Source of the DNA: Prevotella sp. MGM2
Lineage (GTDB): Bacteria; Bacteroidota; Bacteroidia; Bacteroidales; Bacteroidaceae
Length of the DNA stretch: 34,876 nt
Direction: 5' to 3'
Assembly (NCBI RefSeq): GCF_002933955.1
Contig: NZ_BEWW01000303.1
Coordinates: 1 to 34,876 of the forward strand
The stretch's first letter is position 1. Each line of letters starts with the position of its first letter. Below, piece after piece: positions 25,782 to 34,876 of the stretch. Both the position numbers and the translations under genes were made by a program. A model generated the notes under the pieces. The model did not search any database and was not told the origin of the DNA. It saw only the letters and a list, made by a program, of their open reading frames with translations.

Positions 25782-25822
25782 GGAATTTAAATTCCAAGTA
25801 GTGCATTTCAAATTCCAAGTAA
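25782..25822. repeat. dispersed repeat, copy R5
   Basis: GGAATTTAAATTCC at 25782-25795 is a perfect palindrome, and AAATTCCAAGTA occurs twice in direct orientation (25789-25800 and 25810-25821), 21 bases apart. That equals the 21-base period of the loop in R1 and R4. It is a rearranged member of the family. Confidence 0.7.
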
Positions 25823-25932
25823 CCCTTTTCACTGAAAGAACCCTTTCCGGCAATGTCCTCCACCGGACCGGCCGGCCCCCATGGCAACTTGCCGGCGCGG
25901 CCTTTCACCTTCCGTCCCACCCTCCATCTCCC

Positions 25933-27789
25933 ATGAATATTTTCAATTATCATCCACGCGCCTCCCACCGTGTCAACGTGGGAGACAAGCCCCTCGGCGG
26001 CGACAGTCCGCTGCGCCTGCAGAGCATGACCACCTGCGCCACCACCAACACCGAAGGCTGTGTGGCGCAAGCCGAAGCCATTATACGCGCCGGAGGCGAC
26101 TACATACGCCTCACCACGCAAGGCACCATAGAAGCCGAGAACCTGCGCAACATACGCAACGAACTGCGCCGACGCGGCTACGACCATCCGCTCGTGGCCG
26201 ACGTGCACTTCAATCCCAACGTGGCCGACACAGCCGCCGCCATCGTGGAAAAAGTACGCATCAACCCGGGCAACTACGTAGACCCCGCACGCACTTTCAA
26301 ACAGGTGGACTACACCGACGAAGAATATGCCGAAGAACTGCGCCGCCTTGAGGAACGCTTCAAACGCCTGCTGGCCATCTGCCGCGAGCACGGCACGGCC
26401 CTGCGCATCGGCGTGAACCACGGCTCGCTTTCCGACCGCATCATGTGCCGCTACGGCAACACCCCCGAAGGCATCGTGGAAAGCTGCATGGAGTTTCTGC
26501 GCGTCTGCGTAAAGGAAAACTTCAGCAACGTGGTCGTATCCATCAAAGCCTCCAACACGGCAGTGATGGTACGCTCCGTGCGCCTGCTCTGCCACACCAT
26601 GCGGCACGAAGGCATGGACTTTCCCCTGCATCTGGGCGTGACCGAAGCCGGCGAAGGCGAGGACGGACGCATCAAAAGTGCCGTCGGCATCGGCGCGCTC
26701 CTGGCCGACGGCATCGGCGACACCCTCCGCGTGTCGCTCAGCGAAGCGCCCGAAAAGGAAATACCCGTAGCCTACAAACTGGCAGCCTACATCACCTCCA
26801 CCCGGGGCGGACACCCCGAAATTCCAGCCACACCCTGCCCGGCCTTCGACTACCTGCGGCCCCAGCGGCGCACCACCTGTCCCGTACACGGCATCGGCGG
26901 CAACCATCCGCCCGTAGTGGTATCGGCCCGCCTCGACGGCGACCAGAGAACCGGAGGACTCAAACCCGACTACGTGTACTGCGGCCGTAGGCTCCCCCTG
27001 CCCAAAGAGCGCATAGCCGGCGCCGGCTACATCGTCGATGCCGACGCCTGGACCGGCGAAACCGGCACATGGCCCGCCTACACTCCTGCCATGCTCTTTG
27101 CCGTAGGGGCAAACCCCGCACCGCTGAAATTCCTGTTTGTCAATTATCTCAGCCTCAACGACGAAGTGAAAGCCTGCCTGCGCCGCCACCCCGAAATGGT
27201 GGTGATCGCACAGACAAACCACCCCAACCGCACCGGCGAGCTGCGCGCCCTGGTACACGAACTCTGGAACGACAACATTCCCGCACCGGTCATATTCTGC
27301 CTGCATTATGCCTGCACTTCCGACGAAAAGGAAGACTTCCAGCTGAGAGCCGCCGCCGACATGGGCGGACTGCTTTTCGACGCCCTCACCGACGGCATCC
27401 TGCTGGTGAACCAGGCACCGGCCGGCCAAAAAGGTATCAGCCACGCCGAGACGGACGAAACAGCCTTCGGCATTCTGCAGGCAGCCCGGACACGCACCAC
27501 CAAAACAGAATACATCAGCTGTCCCGGATGCGGCCGCACGCTCTACGACCTGCAAGGCACCATAGCCCGCATCAAAGCCGCAACAGCCCACCTGACAGGA
27601 CTGAAAATAGGCATCATGGGCTGCATCGTCAACGGACCGGGCGAAATGGCCGACGCCGACTACGGATATGTAGGTGCCGCACGCGGAAAAATAAGTCTCT
27701 ACCGCGGAAAAACGTGCGTTGAGAAAAACATTCCGGCCGAAGAGGCCGTGGAAAAACTTCTGGCACTGATAGAAAAAGACCAACAGTAA
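25933..27789 (+). CDS. ispG: 4-hydroxy-3-methylbut-2-enyl diphosphate synthase IspG (long form)
   Basis: A 618-residue IspG/GcpE, which converts MEcPP to HMBPP in the MEP isoprenoid pathway. ATG 25933 is preferred: an earlier in-frame GTG at 25801 lies inside a repeat and would add a spurious N-terminus. The TIM-barrel N-domain has DSPLRLQSMTTCATTN, PLVADVHFNPNVA, RINPGNYVDPARTF and LGVTEAGEGEDGRIKSAVG. A large middle insertion (about 275-500) is typical of the Bacteroidetes, Chlamydia and plant form. The C-terminal reductase domain binds a [4Fe-4S] cluster through SCPGCGRTLYDL (Cys530, Cys533) and GCIVNGPGEM (Cys564). It is followed by mutS after 90 bases. Confidence 0.96.
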   Translation: MNIFNYHPRASHRVNVGDKPLGGDSPLRLQSMTTCATTNTEGCVAQAEAIIRAGGDYIRLTTQGTIEAENLRNIRNELRRRGYDHPLVADVHFNPNVADTAAAIVEKVRINPGNYVDPARTFKQVDYTDEEYAEELRRLEERFKRLLAICREHGTALRIGVNHGSLSDRIMCRYGNTPEGIVESCMEFLRVCVKENFSNVVVSIKASNTAVMVRSVRLLCHTMRHEGMDFPLHLGVTEAGEGEDGRIKSAVGIGALLADGIGDTLRVSLSEAPEKEIPVAYKLAAYITSTRGGHPEIPATPCPAFDYLRPQRRTTCPVHGIGGNHPPVVVSARLDGDQRTGGLKPDYVYCGRRLPLPKERIAGAGYIVDADAWTGETGTWPAYTPAMLFAVGANPAPLKFLFVNYLSLNDEVKACLRRHPEMVVIAQTNHPNRTGELRALVHELWNDNIPAPVIFCLHYACTSDEKEDFQLRAAADMGGLLFDALTDGILLVNQAPAGQKGISHAETDETAFGILQAARTRTTKTEYISCPGCGRTLYDLQGTIARIKAATAHLTGLKIGIMGCIVNGPGEMADADYGYVGAARGKISLYRGKTCVEKNIPAEEAVEKLLALIEKDQQ

Positions 27790-27879
27790 AAATACAGGCC
27801 GGCAGGCAATGCGGAAAATGAAAACGTCATTTCCCGTTCCGCCCTCAAACCGCCGGATCCCATTAACCCCAACTCCACT

Positions 27880-30501
27880 ATGGCAAAGGAAGAACTCACC
27901 CCGATGATGAGACAGTTTCACGACTTCAAGGCCCAACACCCTGATGCCGTATTGCTGTTCCGCTGCGGTGACTTCTACGAAACTTACCTTAACGACGCTG
28001 TCATCGCCTCCCGCGTACTGGGCATCACGCTCACCCGCCGCAACAACGGCAAGAGCGCCGCCACTACCGAAATGGCTGGCTTTCCCCATCACGCCCTCGA
28101 AACCTATCTGCCGCGGCTCATACGCGCCGGACACCGCGTAGCCATCTGCGACCAGCTCGAAGACCCGAAACTCACCAAGAAACTCGTCAAACGCGGCATC
28201 ACCGAACTTGTGACACCGGGCGTGGCCATGGCCGACAACGTGCTGGCCGCACGCGAAAACAACTTCCTCGCCGCCGTTCATTTCGGTAAAAAAGCCATCG
28301 GCCTCTCGCTGCTCGACATCTCCACAGGCGAGTTTCTCGTAGCGGAAGGCACACCGGAACACATCGACAAACTTCTGGCAGGCTTCGCACCCAAGGAAAT
28401 TCTCGTCATGCGCGGACTGAAAGGACGCCTCGAGGGACTTTTCGGAGCGAAATACTTCTCCTTCGAACTCGACGACTGGGCCTTCAACGAAAGTACGGCA
28501 CGGGAAAAACTCTGCAAGCACTTCGGAGTGAAAAACCTCAAGGGATTCGGCACCGACCACCTGGGCGATGCCGTAGCCGCCGCCGGAGCCGTGTTGTGCT
28601 ACCTCGAAATAACCCAACACACCCGCACCACCCACATCACCGCCCTGCGGCGCATAGAAGAGGAACACTACGTCCGCCTCGACCGCTTCACCACCCGCAA
28701 CCTCGAACTCACTGCGGCCATGAACGAAGGCGGACGGCCGTTGCTCTCCGTCATCGACCGCACACTCACCCCGATGGGGGCGCGCATGATTCACCGCTGG
28801 CTGCTCTTCCCCCTGAGACAGGTAAAGGACATCACCGCGCGGCAGGACGGCGTGGAATATTTCTTCCGCCAACCCGCCTTCCGCGAAACGGGCGAAGAGG
28901 AACTGGCCAAAATAGGCGACCTCGAACGCATCGTCTCGAAAGTGGCGATGGCCCGTGTCAACCCGCGCGAAATGCAACAGCTCCGCCTCGCGCTCGAAAG
29001 CGTGGCCGTGTTGCGCGAAGCCTGCCTCGAAGCCGACCAGACAAGCATCCGCAACATAGGCGGACAGCTTGACGCCTGCGCCGAACTGCACGACCGCATA
29101 CTGCGCGAGCTGCGGCCCGACCCGCCTGTTGTGAGCGGAAGGCCGGGCGTCATAGCCGACGGCATCAACACGGAACTGGACGAACTGCGCGCCATCTCCA
29201 CATCAGGCAAGGACTATCTCCTGAAAATACAACAGCGCGAAAGCGAAGCCACCGGCATACCGAGCCTCAAGATAGGCTTCAACAACGTTTTCGGCTACTA
29301 CATAGAAGTGCGCAACGCCTACAAGGAAAACGTGCCGGCACAATGGATACGCAAACAAACCCTCGCGCAGGCCGAACGCTACATCACACAGGAACTCAAG
29401 GAATACGAAGAAAAAATACTCGGTGCCGAAGACCGCATCCTGGTCCTTGAAAACCGCCTCTACAACGAACTCGTAGCCGCCGCCGGACAGTTCATAGCCC
29501 TGCTTCAGCGCAATGCCAACGCACTGGCCTCGCTGGACTGCCTCCTGTCGCTGGCCACCGTCGCCGCAGAACGCCGCTACGTAAGACCCGTAGTGGACGA
29601 AAGTCTCCAGCTCGACATCCGCCAGGGCCGCCACCCCGTCATCGAAACCCTCATGCCGCCGGGCGAGGAGTATGTACCCAACGACGTACACCTCGACACG
29701 GAAAAGCAACAGATCATCATCATCACCGGTCCCAACATGGCCGGTAAGAGCGCCCTGCTCCGCCAAACGGCCCTCATCACACTACTTGCCCAAACAGGCT
29801 CGTTCGTGCCGGCCGAAAGCGCCCGCATAGGACTGGTCGACAAGATTTTCACCCGGGTAGGCGCAAGCGACAACATTTCAGTAGGCGAGAGCACCTTCAT
29901 GGTAGAGATGAGCGAAGCCGCCAACATCATGAACAACCTCACGCCACGCAGCCTCGTGCTGTTCGACGAGCTGGGACGCGGCACATCGACCTACGACGGC
30001 ATCTCCATAGCCTGGGCCATCGTGGAGCACATACACGAAAACGCCGCCGCCCACGCCCGCACGCTCTTCGCCACCCACTACCACGAGCTCAATGAAATGG
30101 AAACGCTCTTTCCGCGCATCAAGAACTGGAATGTGTCGGTAGTCGAAAAAGACGGCCGGGTGGTTTTTCTGCGCACGCTCCAGCGCGGCGGATCGGAGCA
30201 TTCCTTCGGCATACACGTGGCGCGGCTGGCCGGCATGCCGGGAGCCATCGTACGCCGCGCCGGAGAGGTGCTCAAACAACTTGAGCGCACCACTGCCGGC
30301 GGAAGAGCCGTGAAAATGCCGCAGGCCGAAGCGCCCGCAGTCGATGACAACCTACAGCTCAACTTCTTCCAGCTCGACGACCCTGTCCTCACACAGATAC
30401 GCGACGAACTGCTTCATCTCGATGTCAACAACCTCACTCCGGTGGAAGCCCTCAACAAGCTCAACGACATCAAAAAGATACTCAAAGGCAGCGAAAGCTG
30501 A
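27880..30501 (+). CDS. mutS: DNA mismatch repair protein MutS
   Basis: An 873-residue MutS of normal length. The N-terminal mismatch-recognition domain has [16 protein letters not shown], with the Phe-x-Glu wedge at Phe32 and Glu34. The connector, lever and clamp domains follow. The ATPase carries Walker A GPNMAGKS (617-624), the [24 protein letters not shown] segment, Walker [17 protein letters not shown] and the H-loop FATHYHEL. It binds mismatches in newly replicated DNA and recruits MutL. No mutL is in the window. uvrA follows after 127 bases, making a small DNA-repair pair. The 90-base gap before it shows no obvious promoter. Confidence 0.97.
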   Translation: MAKEELTPMMRQFHDFKAQHPDAVLLFRCGDFYETYLNDAVIASRVLGITLTRRNNGKSAATTEMAGFPHHALETYLPRLIRAGHRVAICDQLEDPKLTKKLVKRGITELVTPGVAMADNVLAARENNFLAAVHFGKKAIGLSLLDISTGEFLVAEGTPEHIDKLLAGFAPKEILVMRGLKGRLEGLFGAKYFSFELDDWAFNESTAREKLCKHFGVKNLKGFGTDHLGDAVAAAGAVLCYLEITQHTRTTHITALRRIEEEHYVRLDRFTTRNLELTAAMNEGGRPLLSVIDRTLTPMGARMIHRWLLFPLRQVKDITARQDGVEYFFRQPAFRETGEEELAKIGDLERIVSKVAMARVNPREMQQLRLALESVAVLREACLEADQTSIRNIGGQLDACAELHDRILRELRPDPPVVSGRPGVIADGINTELDELRAISTSGKDYLLKIQQRESEATGIPSLKIGFNNVFGYYIEVRNAYKENVPAQWIRKQTLAQAERYITQELKEYEEKILGAEDRILVLENRLYNELVAAAGQFIALLQRNANALASLDCLLSLATVAAERRYVRPVVDESLQLDIRQGRHPVIETLMPPGEEYVPNDVHLDTEKQQIIIITGPNMAGKSALLRQTALITLLAQTGSFVPAESARIGLVDKIFTRVGASDNISVGESTFMVEMSEAANIMNNLTPRSLVLFDELGRGTSTYDGISIAWAIVEHIHENAAAHARTLFATHYHELNEMETLFPRIKNWNVSVVEKDGRVVFLRTLQRGGSEHSFGIHVARLAGMPGAIVRRAGEVLKQLERTTAGGRAVKMPQAEAPAVDDNLQLNFFQLDDPVLTQIRDELLHLDVNNLTPVEALNKLNDIKKILKGSES

Positions 30502-30628
30502 CACACAGCCGGCAACGCATCGAAGCGCATCCTCCTTTTCTCCGCGAAAAAAAGCGGCCCGAGGCTGGCCGGCGACCGACTGTTACGAAACATTTTCAAA
30601 AGCAACCCCTATTATCCCCCCCAGCACC

Positions 30629-33487
30629 ATGACCGACGGCTACATCAGGGTGAAAGGCGCCCGCGTCAACAACCTCAAGAACATAGACCTCGACATTCCA
30701 CGAAACAAATTCATCGTTGTGACCGGCCTGTCCGGTTCGGGAAAATCCTCACTGGCTTTCGACACGCTCTACGCCGAAGGCCAGCGCCGTTACGTCGAGA
30801 GCCTGTCGGCTTACGCCCGGCAGTTTTTGGGACGCATGAACAAACCCGAATGCGACTACATCAAAGGCCTGCCGCCCGCCATTGCCATAGAACAGAAAGT
30901 GACCAGCCGCAACCCGCGCTCCACGGTGGGCACCTCCACGGAGATTTACGACTACCTGCGCCTGCTCTTCGCCCGTGCCGGCCACACCTTCTCGCCCGTC
31001 AGCGGCCGCGAGGTGAAACGCCACACCGTGGCCGATGTCACAGCCACCGTCATGGGCTACTCCGCCGGCACGCGCTTCACCCTGAGCGCCCCTCTCATGC
31101 TGCGCGGCGGAAGAACGGTGCGCCGCCAGCTTGAAGCCTATCTGCAACAGGGGCTTTCGCGCCTTGAGACGGAGGGAGAGATCATGCGCATAGAAGACTA
31201 TCTCGCGCAACTCGAAGGAGAGGGCGAACAACTCGCCGTGACCGAAAGACGCGGCGAAGAAGAACGCCGCCGCGTGCCGTCGCTCTTCCTGCTCATCGAC
31301 CGCCTTTCCGTAGCCGACGACAAAGACACACTGGCACGGCTGGCCGATTCGGTGGAAACGGCTTTCTTCGAAGGCGACGGCGAATGCCGCGTGTGTATCT
31401 ATCCCTCACGCACCGTCCACGACTTCTCCACGCGCTTCGAAGCCGACGGCATGACCTTCGAACAGCCCGATGACAACATGTTCTCCTTCAACTCCCCTCT
31501 GGGCGCCTGCCCCGAATGTGAAGGCTTCGGCAGCGTGATAGGCATTGACGAGCATCTTGTGGTGCCCGACACCAGTCTCAGCCTTTACGACGGCTGTGTG
31601 GTATGCTGGCGCGGCGAAAAGATGGGCCAGTGGCGCACGGAGTTCTGCCGGCAGGCACAAGCCACAGGATTTCCCATATTCGAGCCTTACTACAAGCTCA
31701 CCGCCGAACAGAAACGCCTGCTTTGGCGCGGAGAGAAAGGCGGCCGCAAGGAAGACACCGTGTGTATAGACGCCTTTTTCGACATGCTCAAGCGCGACCA
31801 GTACAAAATACAGAACCGCGTCATGCTGGCGCGCTACCGCGGCAAGACCACCTGTCCCGTCTGCGGCGGATCGCGGCTGCGACCGGGAGCGGAATATGTC
31901 AAGGTAGGCGGCATGAGCATCACCCGCCTCGTGCAGATGCCCATCACCGAACTGCGCCGTTTTTTCGATGAACTCCGCCTCGACGAACACGACGCCCGCG
32001 TGGCCAGCCGCCTGCTCACCGAAATACGCAGCCGCCTCAACTTCCTCGTCGACGTCGGACTGGGTTACCTCACCCTCGACCGCCTTTCCAACTCCCTATC
32101 GGGCGGAGAAAGCCAGCGCATCAATCTGGCCACATCGCTCGGGTCGGCCCTTGTAGGGTCGCTCTACATCCTCGACGAACCCAGCATCGGCCTCCACTCA
32201 CGCGACACCGACCGCCTCATACGTGTACTCCACCAGCTGCGCGACCTGGGCAACACGGTCATCGTGGTGGAACATGACGAGGACATCATACAGGCGGCCG
32301 ACTACATCATAGACATCGGTCCGGACGCCGGCCGACACGGCGGACACGTGGTATGGGCAGGTACACCCGCCCAGGCGCAAGCCGCCTGCAAGCCGTCCGA
32401 AGACACCGGCCGGCACAGCCACACGCTGGCCTACCTCTCAGGAGAAGAAACCGTAGACGTACCGCCCACACGGAGGGCATGGAACCACTTCATAGAGGTG
32501 CGCGGCGCACGCGCCAACAACCTCAAGGGCATTGACGTGCGCTTTCCGCTCAACGTCATGACGGTGGTGACCGGCGTGAGCGGATCGGGCAAAAGCACCC
32601 TGGTGCGCGACATCTTCTTCCGGGCCATGAAGCGCCGGCTCGACGAACCGGCTGACAGGCCAGGGGAGCATATAGCCCTCGAAGGTGACATCCAGCGCGT
32701 CAGCGCCGTAGAGTTCGTGGACCAGAACCCCATAGGCCGATCCTCACGCTCCAACCCTGTGACTTACATAAAAGCCTATGACGAAATACGCAAACTCATG
32801 GCCGACCAGCCGCTGGCCGTACAGATGGAGTTCAAGGCCGCAGCCTTCAGCTTCAACGCCGATGGCGGACGCTGCGAGGAATGCAAGGGGGAAGGCACGG
32901 TAAAAGTGGAAATGCAGTTCATGGCCGACCTCGTACTGGAATGTGAGGCCTGCCACGGCCACCGCTTCAAACAAGAAGTGCTCGACGTCCGCTTCGAAGG
33001 CAAGAACATACACGACATTCTCGAAATGACCGTCAACCAGGCCATCGAGTTCTTCACCCTCCACAATCAGAAGAAAATAATACGCCGCCTGCGGCCGCTT
33101 CAGGCCGTAGGACTGGGCTACATCAAACTCGGACAGTCCAGCTCCACCCTATCGGGCGGTGAGAACCAACGCGTCAAACTGGCTTATTACCTCAGTCAGG
33201 AAAAAGCCTCGCCTACGCTCTTCATCTTCGATGAACCCACCACCGGCCTGCACATCCACGACATACGCACGCTCCTGACGAGCTTCAACGCTCTCATAGA
33301 ACGCGGCCACACAGTGGTGATCATCGAACACAACATGGACGTAGTGAAATGTGCCGACCACGTCATTGACCTCGGCCCCGAAGGCGGACGCGAGGGCGGA
33401 CACCTTGTGGCCTGCGGCACCCCCGAAGAGGTGGCAGCAGCCAAAATCGGACACACCGCCCGTTATCTAGCCGAAAAACTGCGGTGA
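30629..33487 (+). CDS. uvrA: excinuclease ABC subunit A (UvrA)
   Basis: A 952-residue UvrA starting at ATG 30629; open frame upstream overlaps mutS and reads as noise. It scans DNA for bulky lesions and loads UvrB. Two ABC ATPase halves are seen: Walker A GLSGSGKS (33-40) and GVSGSGKS (649-656), signatures [12 protein letters not shown] and [12 protein letters not shown], and Walker B segments [12 protein letters not shown] and [12 protein letters not shown]. Zinc sites include [20 protein letters not shown], and CEECKGEG with CEACHGHRF. The first zinc module has an unusual partner stretch (ECRVC far from CPEC), as I believe is common in Bacteroidetes UvrA. Its last 25 bases overlap the convergent histidine-kinase gene. 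Confidence 0.96.
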   Translation: MTDGYIRVKGARVNNLKNIDLDIPRNKFIVVTGLSGSGKSSLAFDTLYAEGQRRYVESLSAYARQFLGRMNKPECDYIKGLPPAIAIEQKVTSRNPRSTVGTSTEIYDYLRLLFARAGHTFSPVSGREVKRHTVADVTATVMGYSAGTRFTLSAPLMLRGGRTVRRQLEAYLQQGLSRLETEGEIMRIEDYLAQLEGEGEQLAVTERRGEEERRRVPSLFLLIDRLSVADDKDTLARLADSVETAFFEGDGECRVCIYPSRTVHDFSTRFEADGMTFEQPDDNMFSFNSPLGACPECEGFGSVIGIDEHLVVPDTSLSLYDGCVVCWRGEKMGQWRTEFCRQAQATGFPIFEPYYKLTAEQKRLLWRGEKGGRKEDTVCIDAFFDMLKRDQYKIQNRVMLARYRGKTTCPVCGGSRLRPGAEYVKVGGMSITRLVQMPITELRRFFDELRLDEHDARVASRLLTEIRSRLNFLVDVGLGYLTLDRLSNSLSGGESQRINLATSLGSALVGSLYILDEPSIGLHSRDTDRLIRVLHQLRDLGNTVIVVEHDEDIIQAADYIIDIGPDAGRHGGHVVWAGTPAQAQAACKPSEDTGRHSHTLAYLSGEETVDVPPTRRAWNHFIEVRGARANNLKGIDVRFPLNVMTVVTGVSGSGKSTLVRDIFFRAMKRRLDEPADRPGEHIALEGDIQRVSAVEFVDQNPIGRSSRSNPVTYIKAYDEIRKLMADQPLAVQMEFKAAAFSFNADGGRCEECKGEGTVKVEMQFMADLVLECEACHGHRFKQEVLDVRFEGKNIHDILEMTVNQAIEFFTLHNQKKIIRRLRPLQAVGLGYIKLGQSSSTLSGGENQRVKLAYYLSQEKASPTLFIFDEPTTGLHIHDIRTLLTSFNALIERGHTVVIIEHNMDVVKCADHVIDLGPEGGREGGHLVACGTPEEVAAAKIGHTARYLAEKLR

Positions 33488-34536
33488 GAGTTCAATGGCA
33501 AGGAAATTATGAATGAGGTTTCATGATAGGGTTGAGAGATTACAGATAATTCTCCGCCATGCATGCGTATAATCTGCCGGGACAAGCTAAGACCAATACC
33601 GGTTCCACTCGTTTTAGTTGTAAAAAAAGGAATGAAAATATCTTCAACTAAATCGGATGGAACGCCGGAACCATTATCTGTTATCTTCATGAACAGTGTC
33701 ATTCCTTTATTGTACACTTCCATATGTATTTTCTTATCAGCCTGCTCAGTCAAGGCCTGTATCGCATTTTTCACCAGATTGATAAAAACCTGCGACAACA
33801 TTTTCTCATCTGCACAAATTTGTATCTCCGATTGAAAACAATTAACAGAAAAATCTATGTTCTCCCGCAATAAGTCCTCCTGATATAATGTTTGAATGTC
33901 CTGCACTAAATCCGTCAGAGAAAAACATTTAAACTCAGGTTGTCTCAAGCAAGAGAAATTCCTGTAAGATTCTGTGAAATACATCAGATGTTCTCCCTGA
34001 TTCTTGATTGTTTCCAAGCCACGTATTGTTTTCCTGATGGTGAGGTCTGTAATATCTTTTCCGTTCCTTGCAGCATCTTTACCGGGAAAATAAGAAAGGA
34101 GCGTCTCGGAGAGTGAGACGATAGGAGTTATTGAATTCATTATTTCATGTGTCAACACCCGCATCAGCTTTTCCCAAGACTCATACTCTTTCTGGTACAG
34201 CTTACGTTCGAACTCATTTTTCTTGTATTCCGTAATAAATGCGTATATTCTGTTGAAAGAGGCGTGCAAATAGCGTTGTTCCCGAGTACCTGTATTTTCC
34301 GGGAAATAGAGCATTGACTCATTATCTTCTATAGAATCGAAAAAGAGCTTTATTTTTCGATTGTAGGAATTCAGATAGCAAACGAGTCTGCCAATAAGCC
34401 AAAAAGCTATAAAAACGGCAATTGCCCCCAGTATGACGGCTCGTTTCGAAATGATACCGGCAAGTCCTATCCCGAACATCAGGACGATGAGCACTACAAA
34501 TGAAAGAATGTGTATGTATAAACGGATGCTGAACAT
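33463..34536 (-). CDS. NtrB/NtrY-like sensor histidine kinase
   Basis: A 357-residue membrane kinase. Two hydrophobic helices lie near the N-terminus (about 7-29 and 33-54), with almost no periplasmic loop, so the signal is probably sensed in the membrane or cytoplasm. The cytoplasmic part has a linker, the H-box LTHEIMNSITPI (His130 as phosphorylation site), the N-box QVFINLVKNAIQAL, G1 DNGSGVP, F-box FIPFFTTK and G2 GTGIGLSLS. It should phosphorylate the sigma-54 response regulator encoded 6 bases upstream on the same strand. The gene is more A+T-rich than the uvrA side. Its 3' end overlaps the uvrA 3' end by 25 bases. Confidence 0.93.
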   Translation of the reverse strand: MFSIRLYIHILSFVVLIVLMFGIGLAGIISKRAVILGAIAVFIAFWLIGRLVCYLNSYNRKIKLFFDSIEDNESMLYFPENTGTREQRYLHASFNRIYAFITEYKKNEFERKLYQKEYESWEKLMRVLTHEIMNSITPIVSLSETLLSYFPGKDAARNGKDITDLTIRKTIRGLETIKNQGEHLMYFTESYRNFSCLRQPEFKCFSLTDLVQDIQTLYQEDLLRENIDFSVNCFQSEIQICADEKMLSQVFINLVKNAIQALTEQADKKIHMEVYNKGMTLFMKITDNGSGVPSDLVEDIFIPFFTTKTSGTGIGLSLSRQIIRMHGGELSVISQPYHETSFIISLPLNSHRSFSAR

Positions 34537-34542
34537 ACGCCG

Positions 34543-34876
34543 TCAAAAATCAAATTGTTTCAACTTGTTATATAATGTCTGTCTGCTTATGCCTAATTGT
34601 TCCGCCGCAGCTGTCAGATTCTCTGCATTTTGAGAGACAGCGGCCAATATAGCCTTTCTTTCCACTTCTTTTAAATTAGGAACTCTTTCAAAAGAGAATG
34701 TCTTGTCTGCATACATGGATAATCCAGACGGTTTGATCACATTCTTTTCTGCCAGGATGACCGCTTTCTCAATGGTATATTGCAATTCTCTGATATTTCC
34801 CGGCCAATGATGACTTTCTAGTTTTCTGGGGTCAAGCCGAAATTCCGGTGCATTTGTTAAAATTCGAGAGCTGAAA
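34543..34876 (-). CDS. C-terminal part of NtrC-family sigma-54 response regulator
   Basis: The frame enters from the right window edge and ends at TGA 34543-34545, giving the last 110 residues. It shows the end of the AAA+ domain with HHWPGNIRELQYTIEKAVIL (the conserved WPGNxREL segment). A Fis-type helix-turn-helix follows (NLTAAAEQLGISRQTLYNKLKQFDF). These regulators bind upstream sites and drive RpoN-dependent transcription by ATP hydrolysis. The receiver and most of the AAA+ domain, including the GAFTGA loop, lie outside the window. It is coupled to the histidine kinase (6-base gap) as a two-component pair. Confidence 0.93.
   Translation of the reverse strand, partial: FSSRILTNAPEFRLDPRKLESHHWPGNIRELQYTIEKAVILAEKNVIKPSGLSMYADKTFSFERVPNLKEVERKAILAAVSQNAENLTAAAEQLGISRQTLYNKLKQFDF

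Noticed and set aside
25801-25932. N-terminal extension of IspG from a GTG at 25801
   Set aside because: It begins in repeat R5 and translates to unconserved sequence. ATG 25933 directly precedes the family's normal N-terminus.
25603-29091. A 1162-codon open frame on the minus strand
   Set aside because: It lies antisense to purE, ispG and mutS, all with clear family motifs. G+C-rich codon use keeps the opposite strand free of stops. Its translation is low-complexity (Gly, Val, Ala, Phe-rich) with no domain.
30344-30628. Upstream extension of uvrA into mutS
   Set aside because: It overlaps the mutS 3' end in another frame and reads as Ser/Thr-rich noise. [17 protein letters not shown] is the normal UvrA start.

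Overview
The window looks like a chromosomal segment from a member of the Bacteroidales, probably Prevotella-like; the genus is a guess. The evidence is a complete porP/gldK/gldL/gldM/gldN type IX secretion (T9SS) set, promoters with the Bacteroidetes -7 box TAnnTTTG, a BACON domain, a CfxA/PER-like class A beta-lactamase, a SusD/GH43-era glycan gene, and weak Shine-Dalgarno sites. Core genes (typA, gld, rpoN, ispG, mutS, uvrA) are G+C-rich. Two accessory blocks (about 1-4.3 kb and 8.1-12 kb) and the right-end two-component pair are visibly more A+T-rich.

Layout. (1) 1-4306: a tightly packed plus-strand operon of exported proteins: the tail of an unknown gene, a secreted caspase-fold peptidase, two exported unknowns, a probable outer-membrane barrel and an exported TPR-like protein. 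(2) 4307-4868: a spacer with a perfect 48-bp palindrome and a dispersed inverted repeat. (3) 4869-7674: a beta-lactamase and typA/bipA. (4) 8152-13575: a five-gene cassette with overlapping or near-touching genes. It encodes a four-helix membrane protein with a large periplasmic loop, a P-loop GTPase-like protein, a bitopic coiled-coil membrane protein, a retropepsin-like lipoprotein, and a bitopic membrane protein with a BACON domain. This is the best candidate for an undescribed system: a cytoplasmic GTPase apparently wired through two related single-pass proteins to an envelope protease and a BACON module. (5) 14021-20794: the T9SS core (PorP/SprF, GldK, GldL, GldM, GldN) followed by a hexapeptide acyltransferase. 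(6) 21176-22762: a GH43 gene broken by two in-frame stops. (7) 23015-33487: housekeeping genes rpoN, a PAP2-family protein, purE, ispG (long form), mutS and uvrA. (8) 33463-34876, minus strand: an NtrB/NtrY-like histidine kinase and the C-terminus of an NtrC-family sigma-54 activator.

A family of short A+T-rich inverted repeats built on TACTTGGAATTT/AAATTCCAAGTA sits in five intergenic regions (near 4.7, 7.7, 13.8, 20.9 and 25.8 kb). Two of them bracket the GTPase cassette. No tRNA, rRNA, CRISPR array, transposase or integrase was recognised. All family calls rest on reading motifs by eye; no database search was run.
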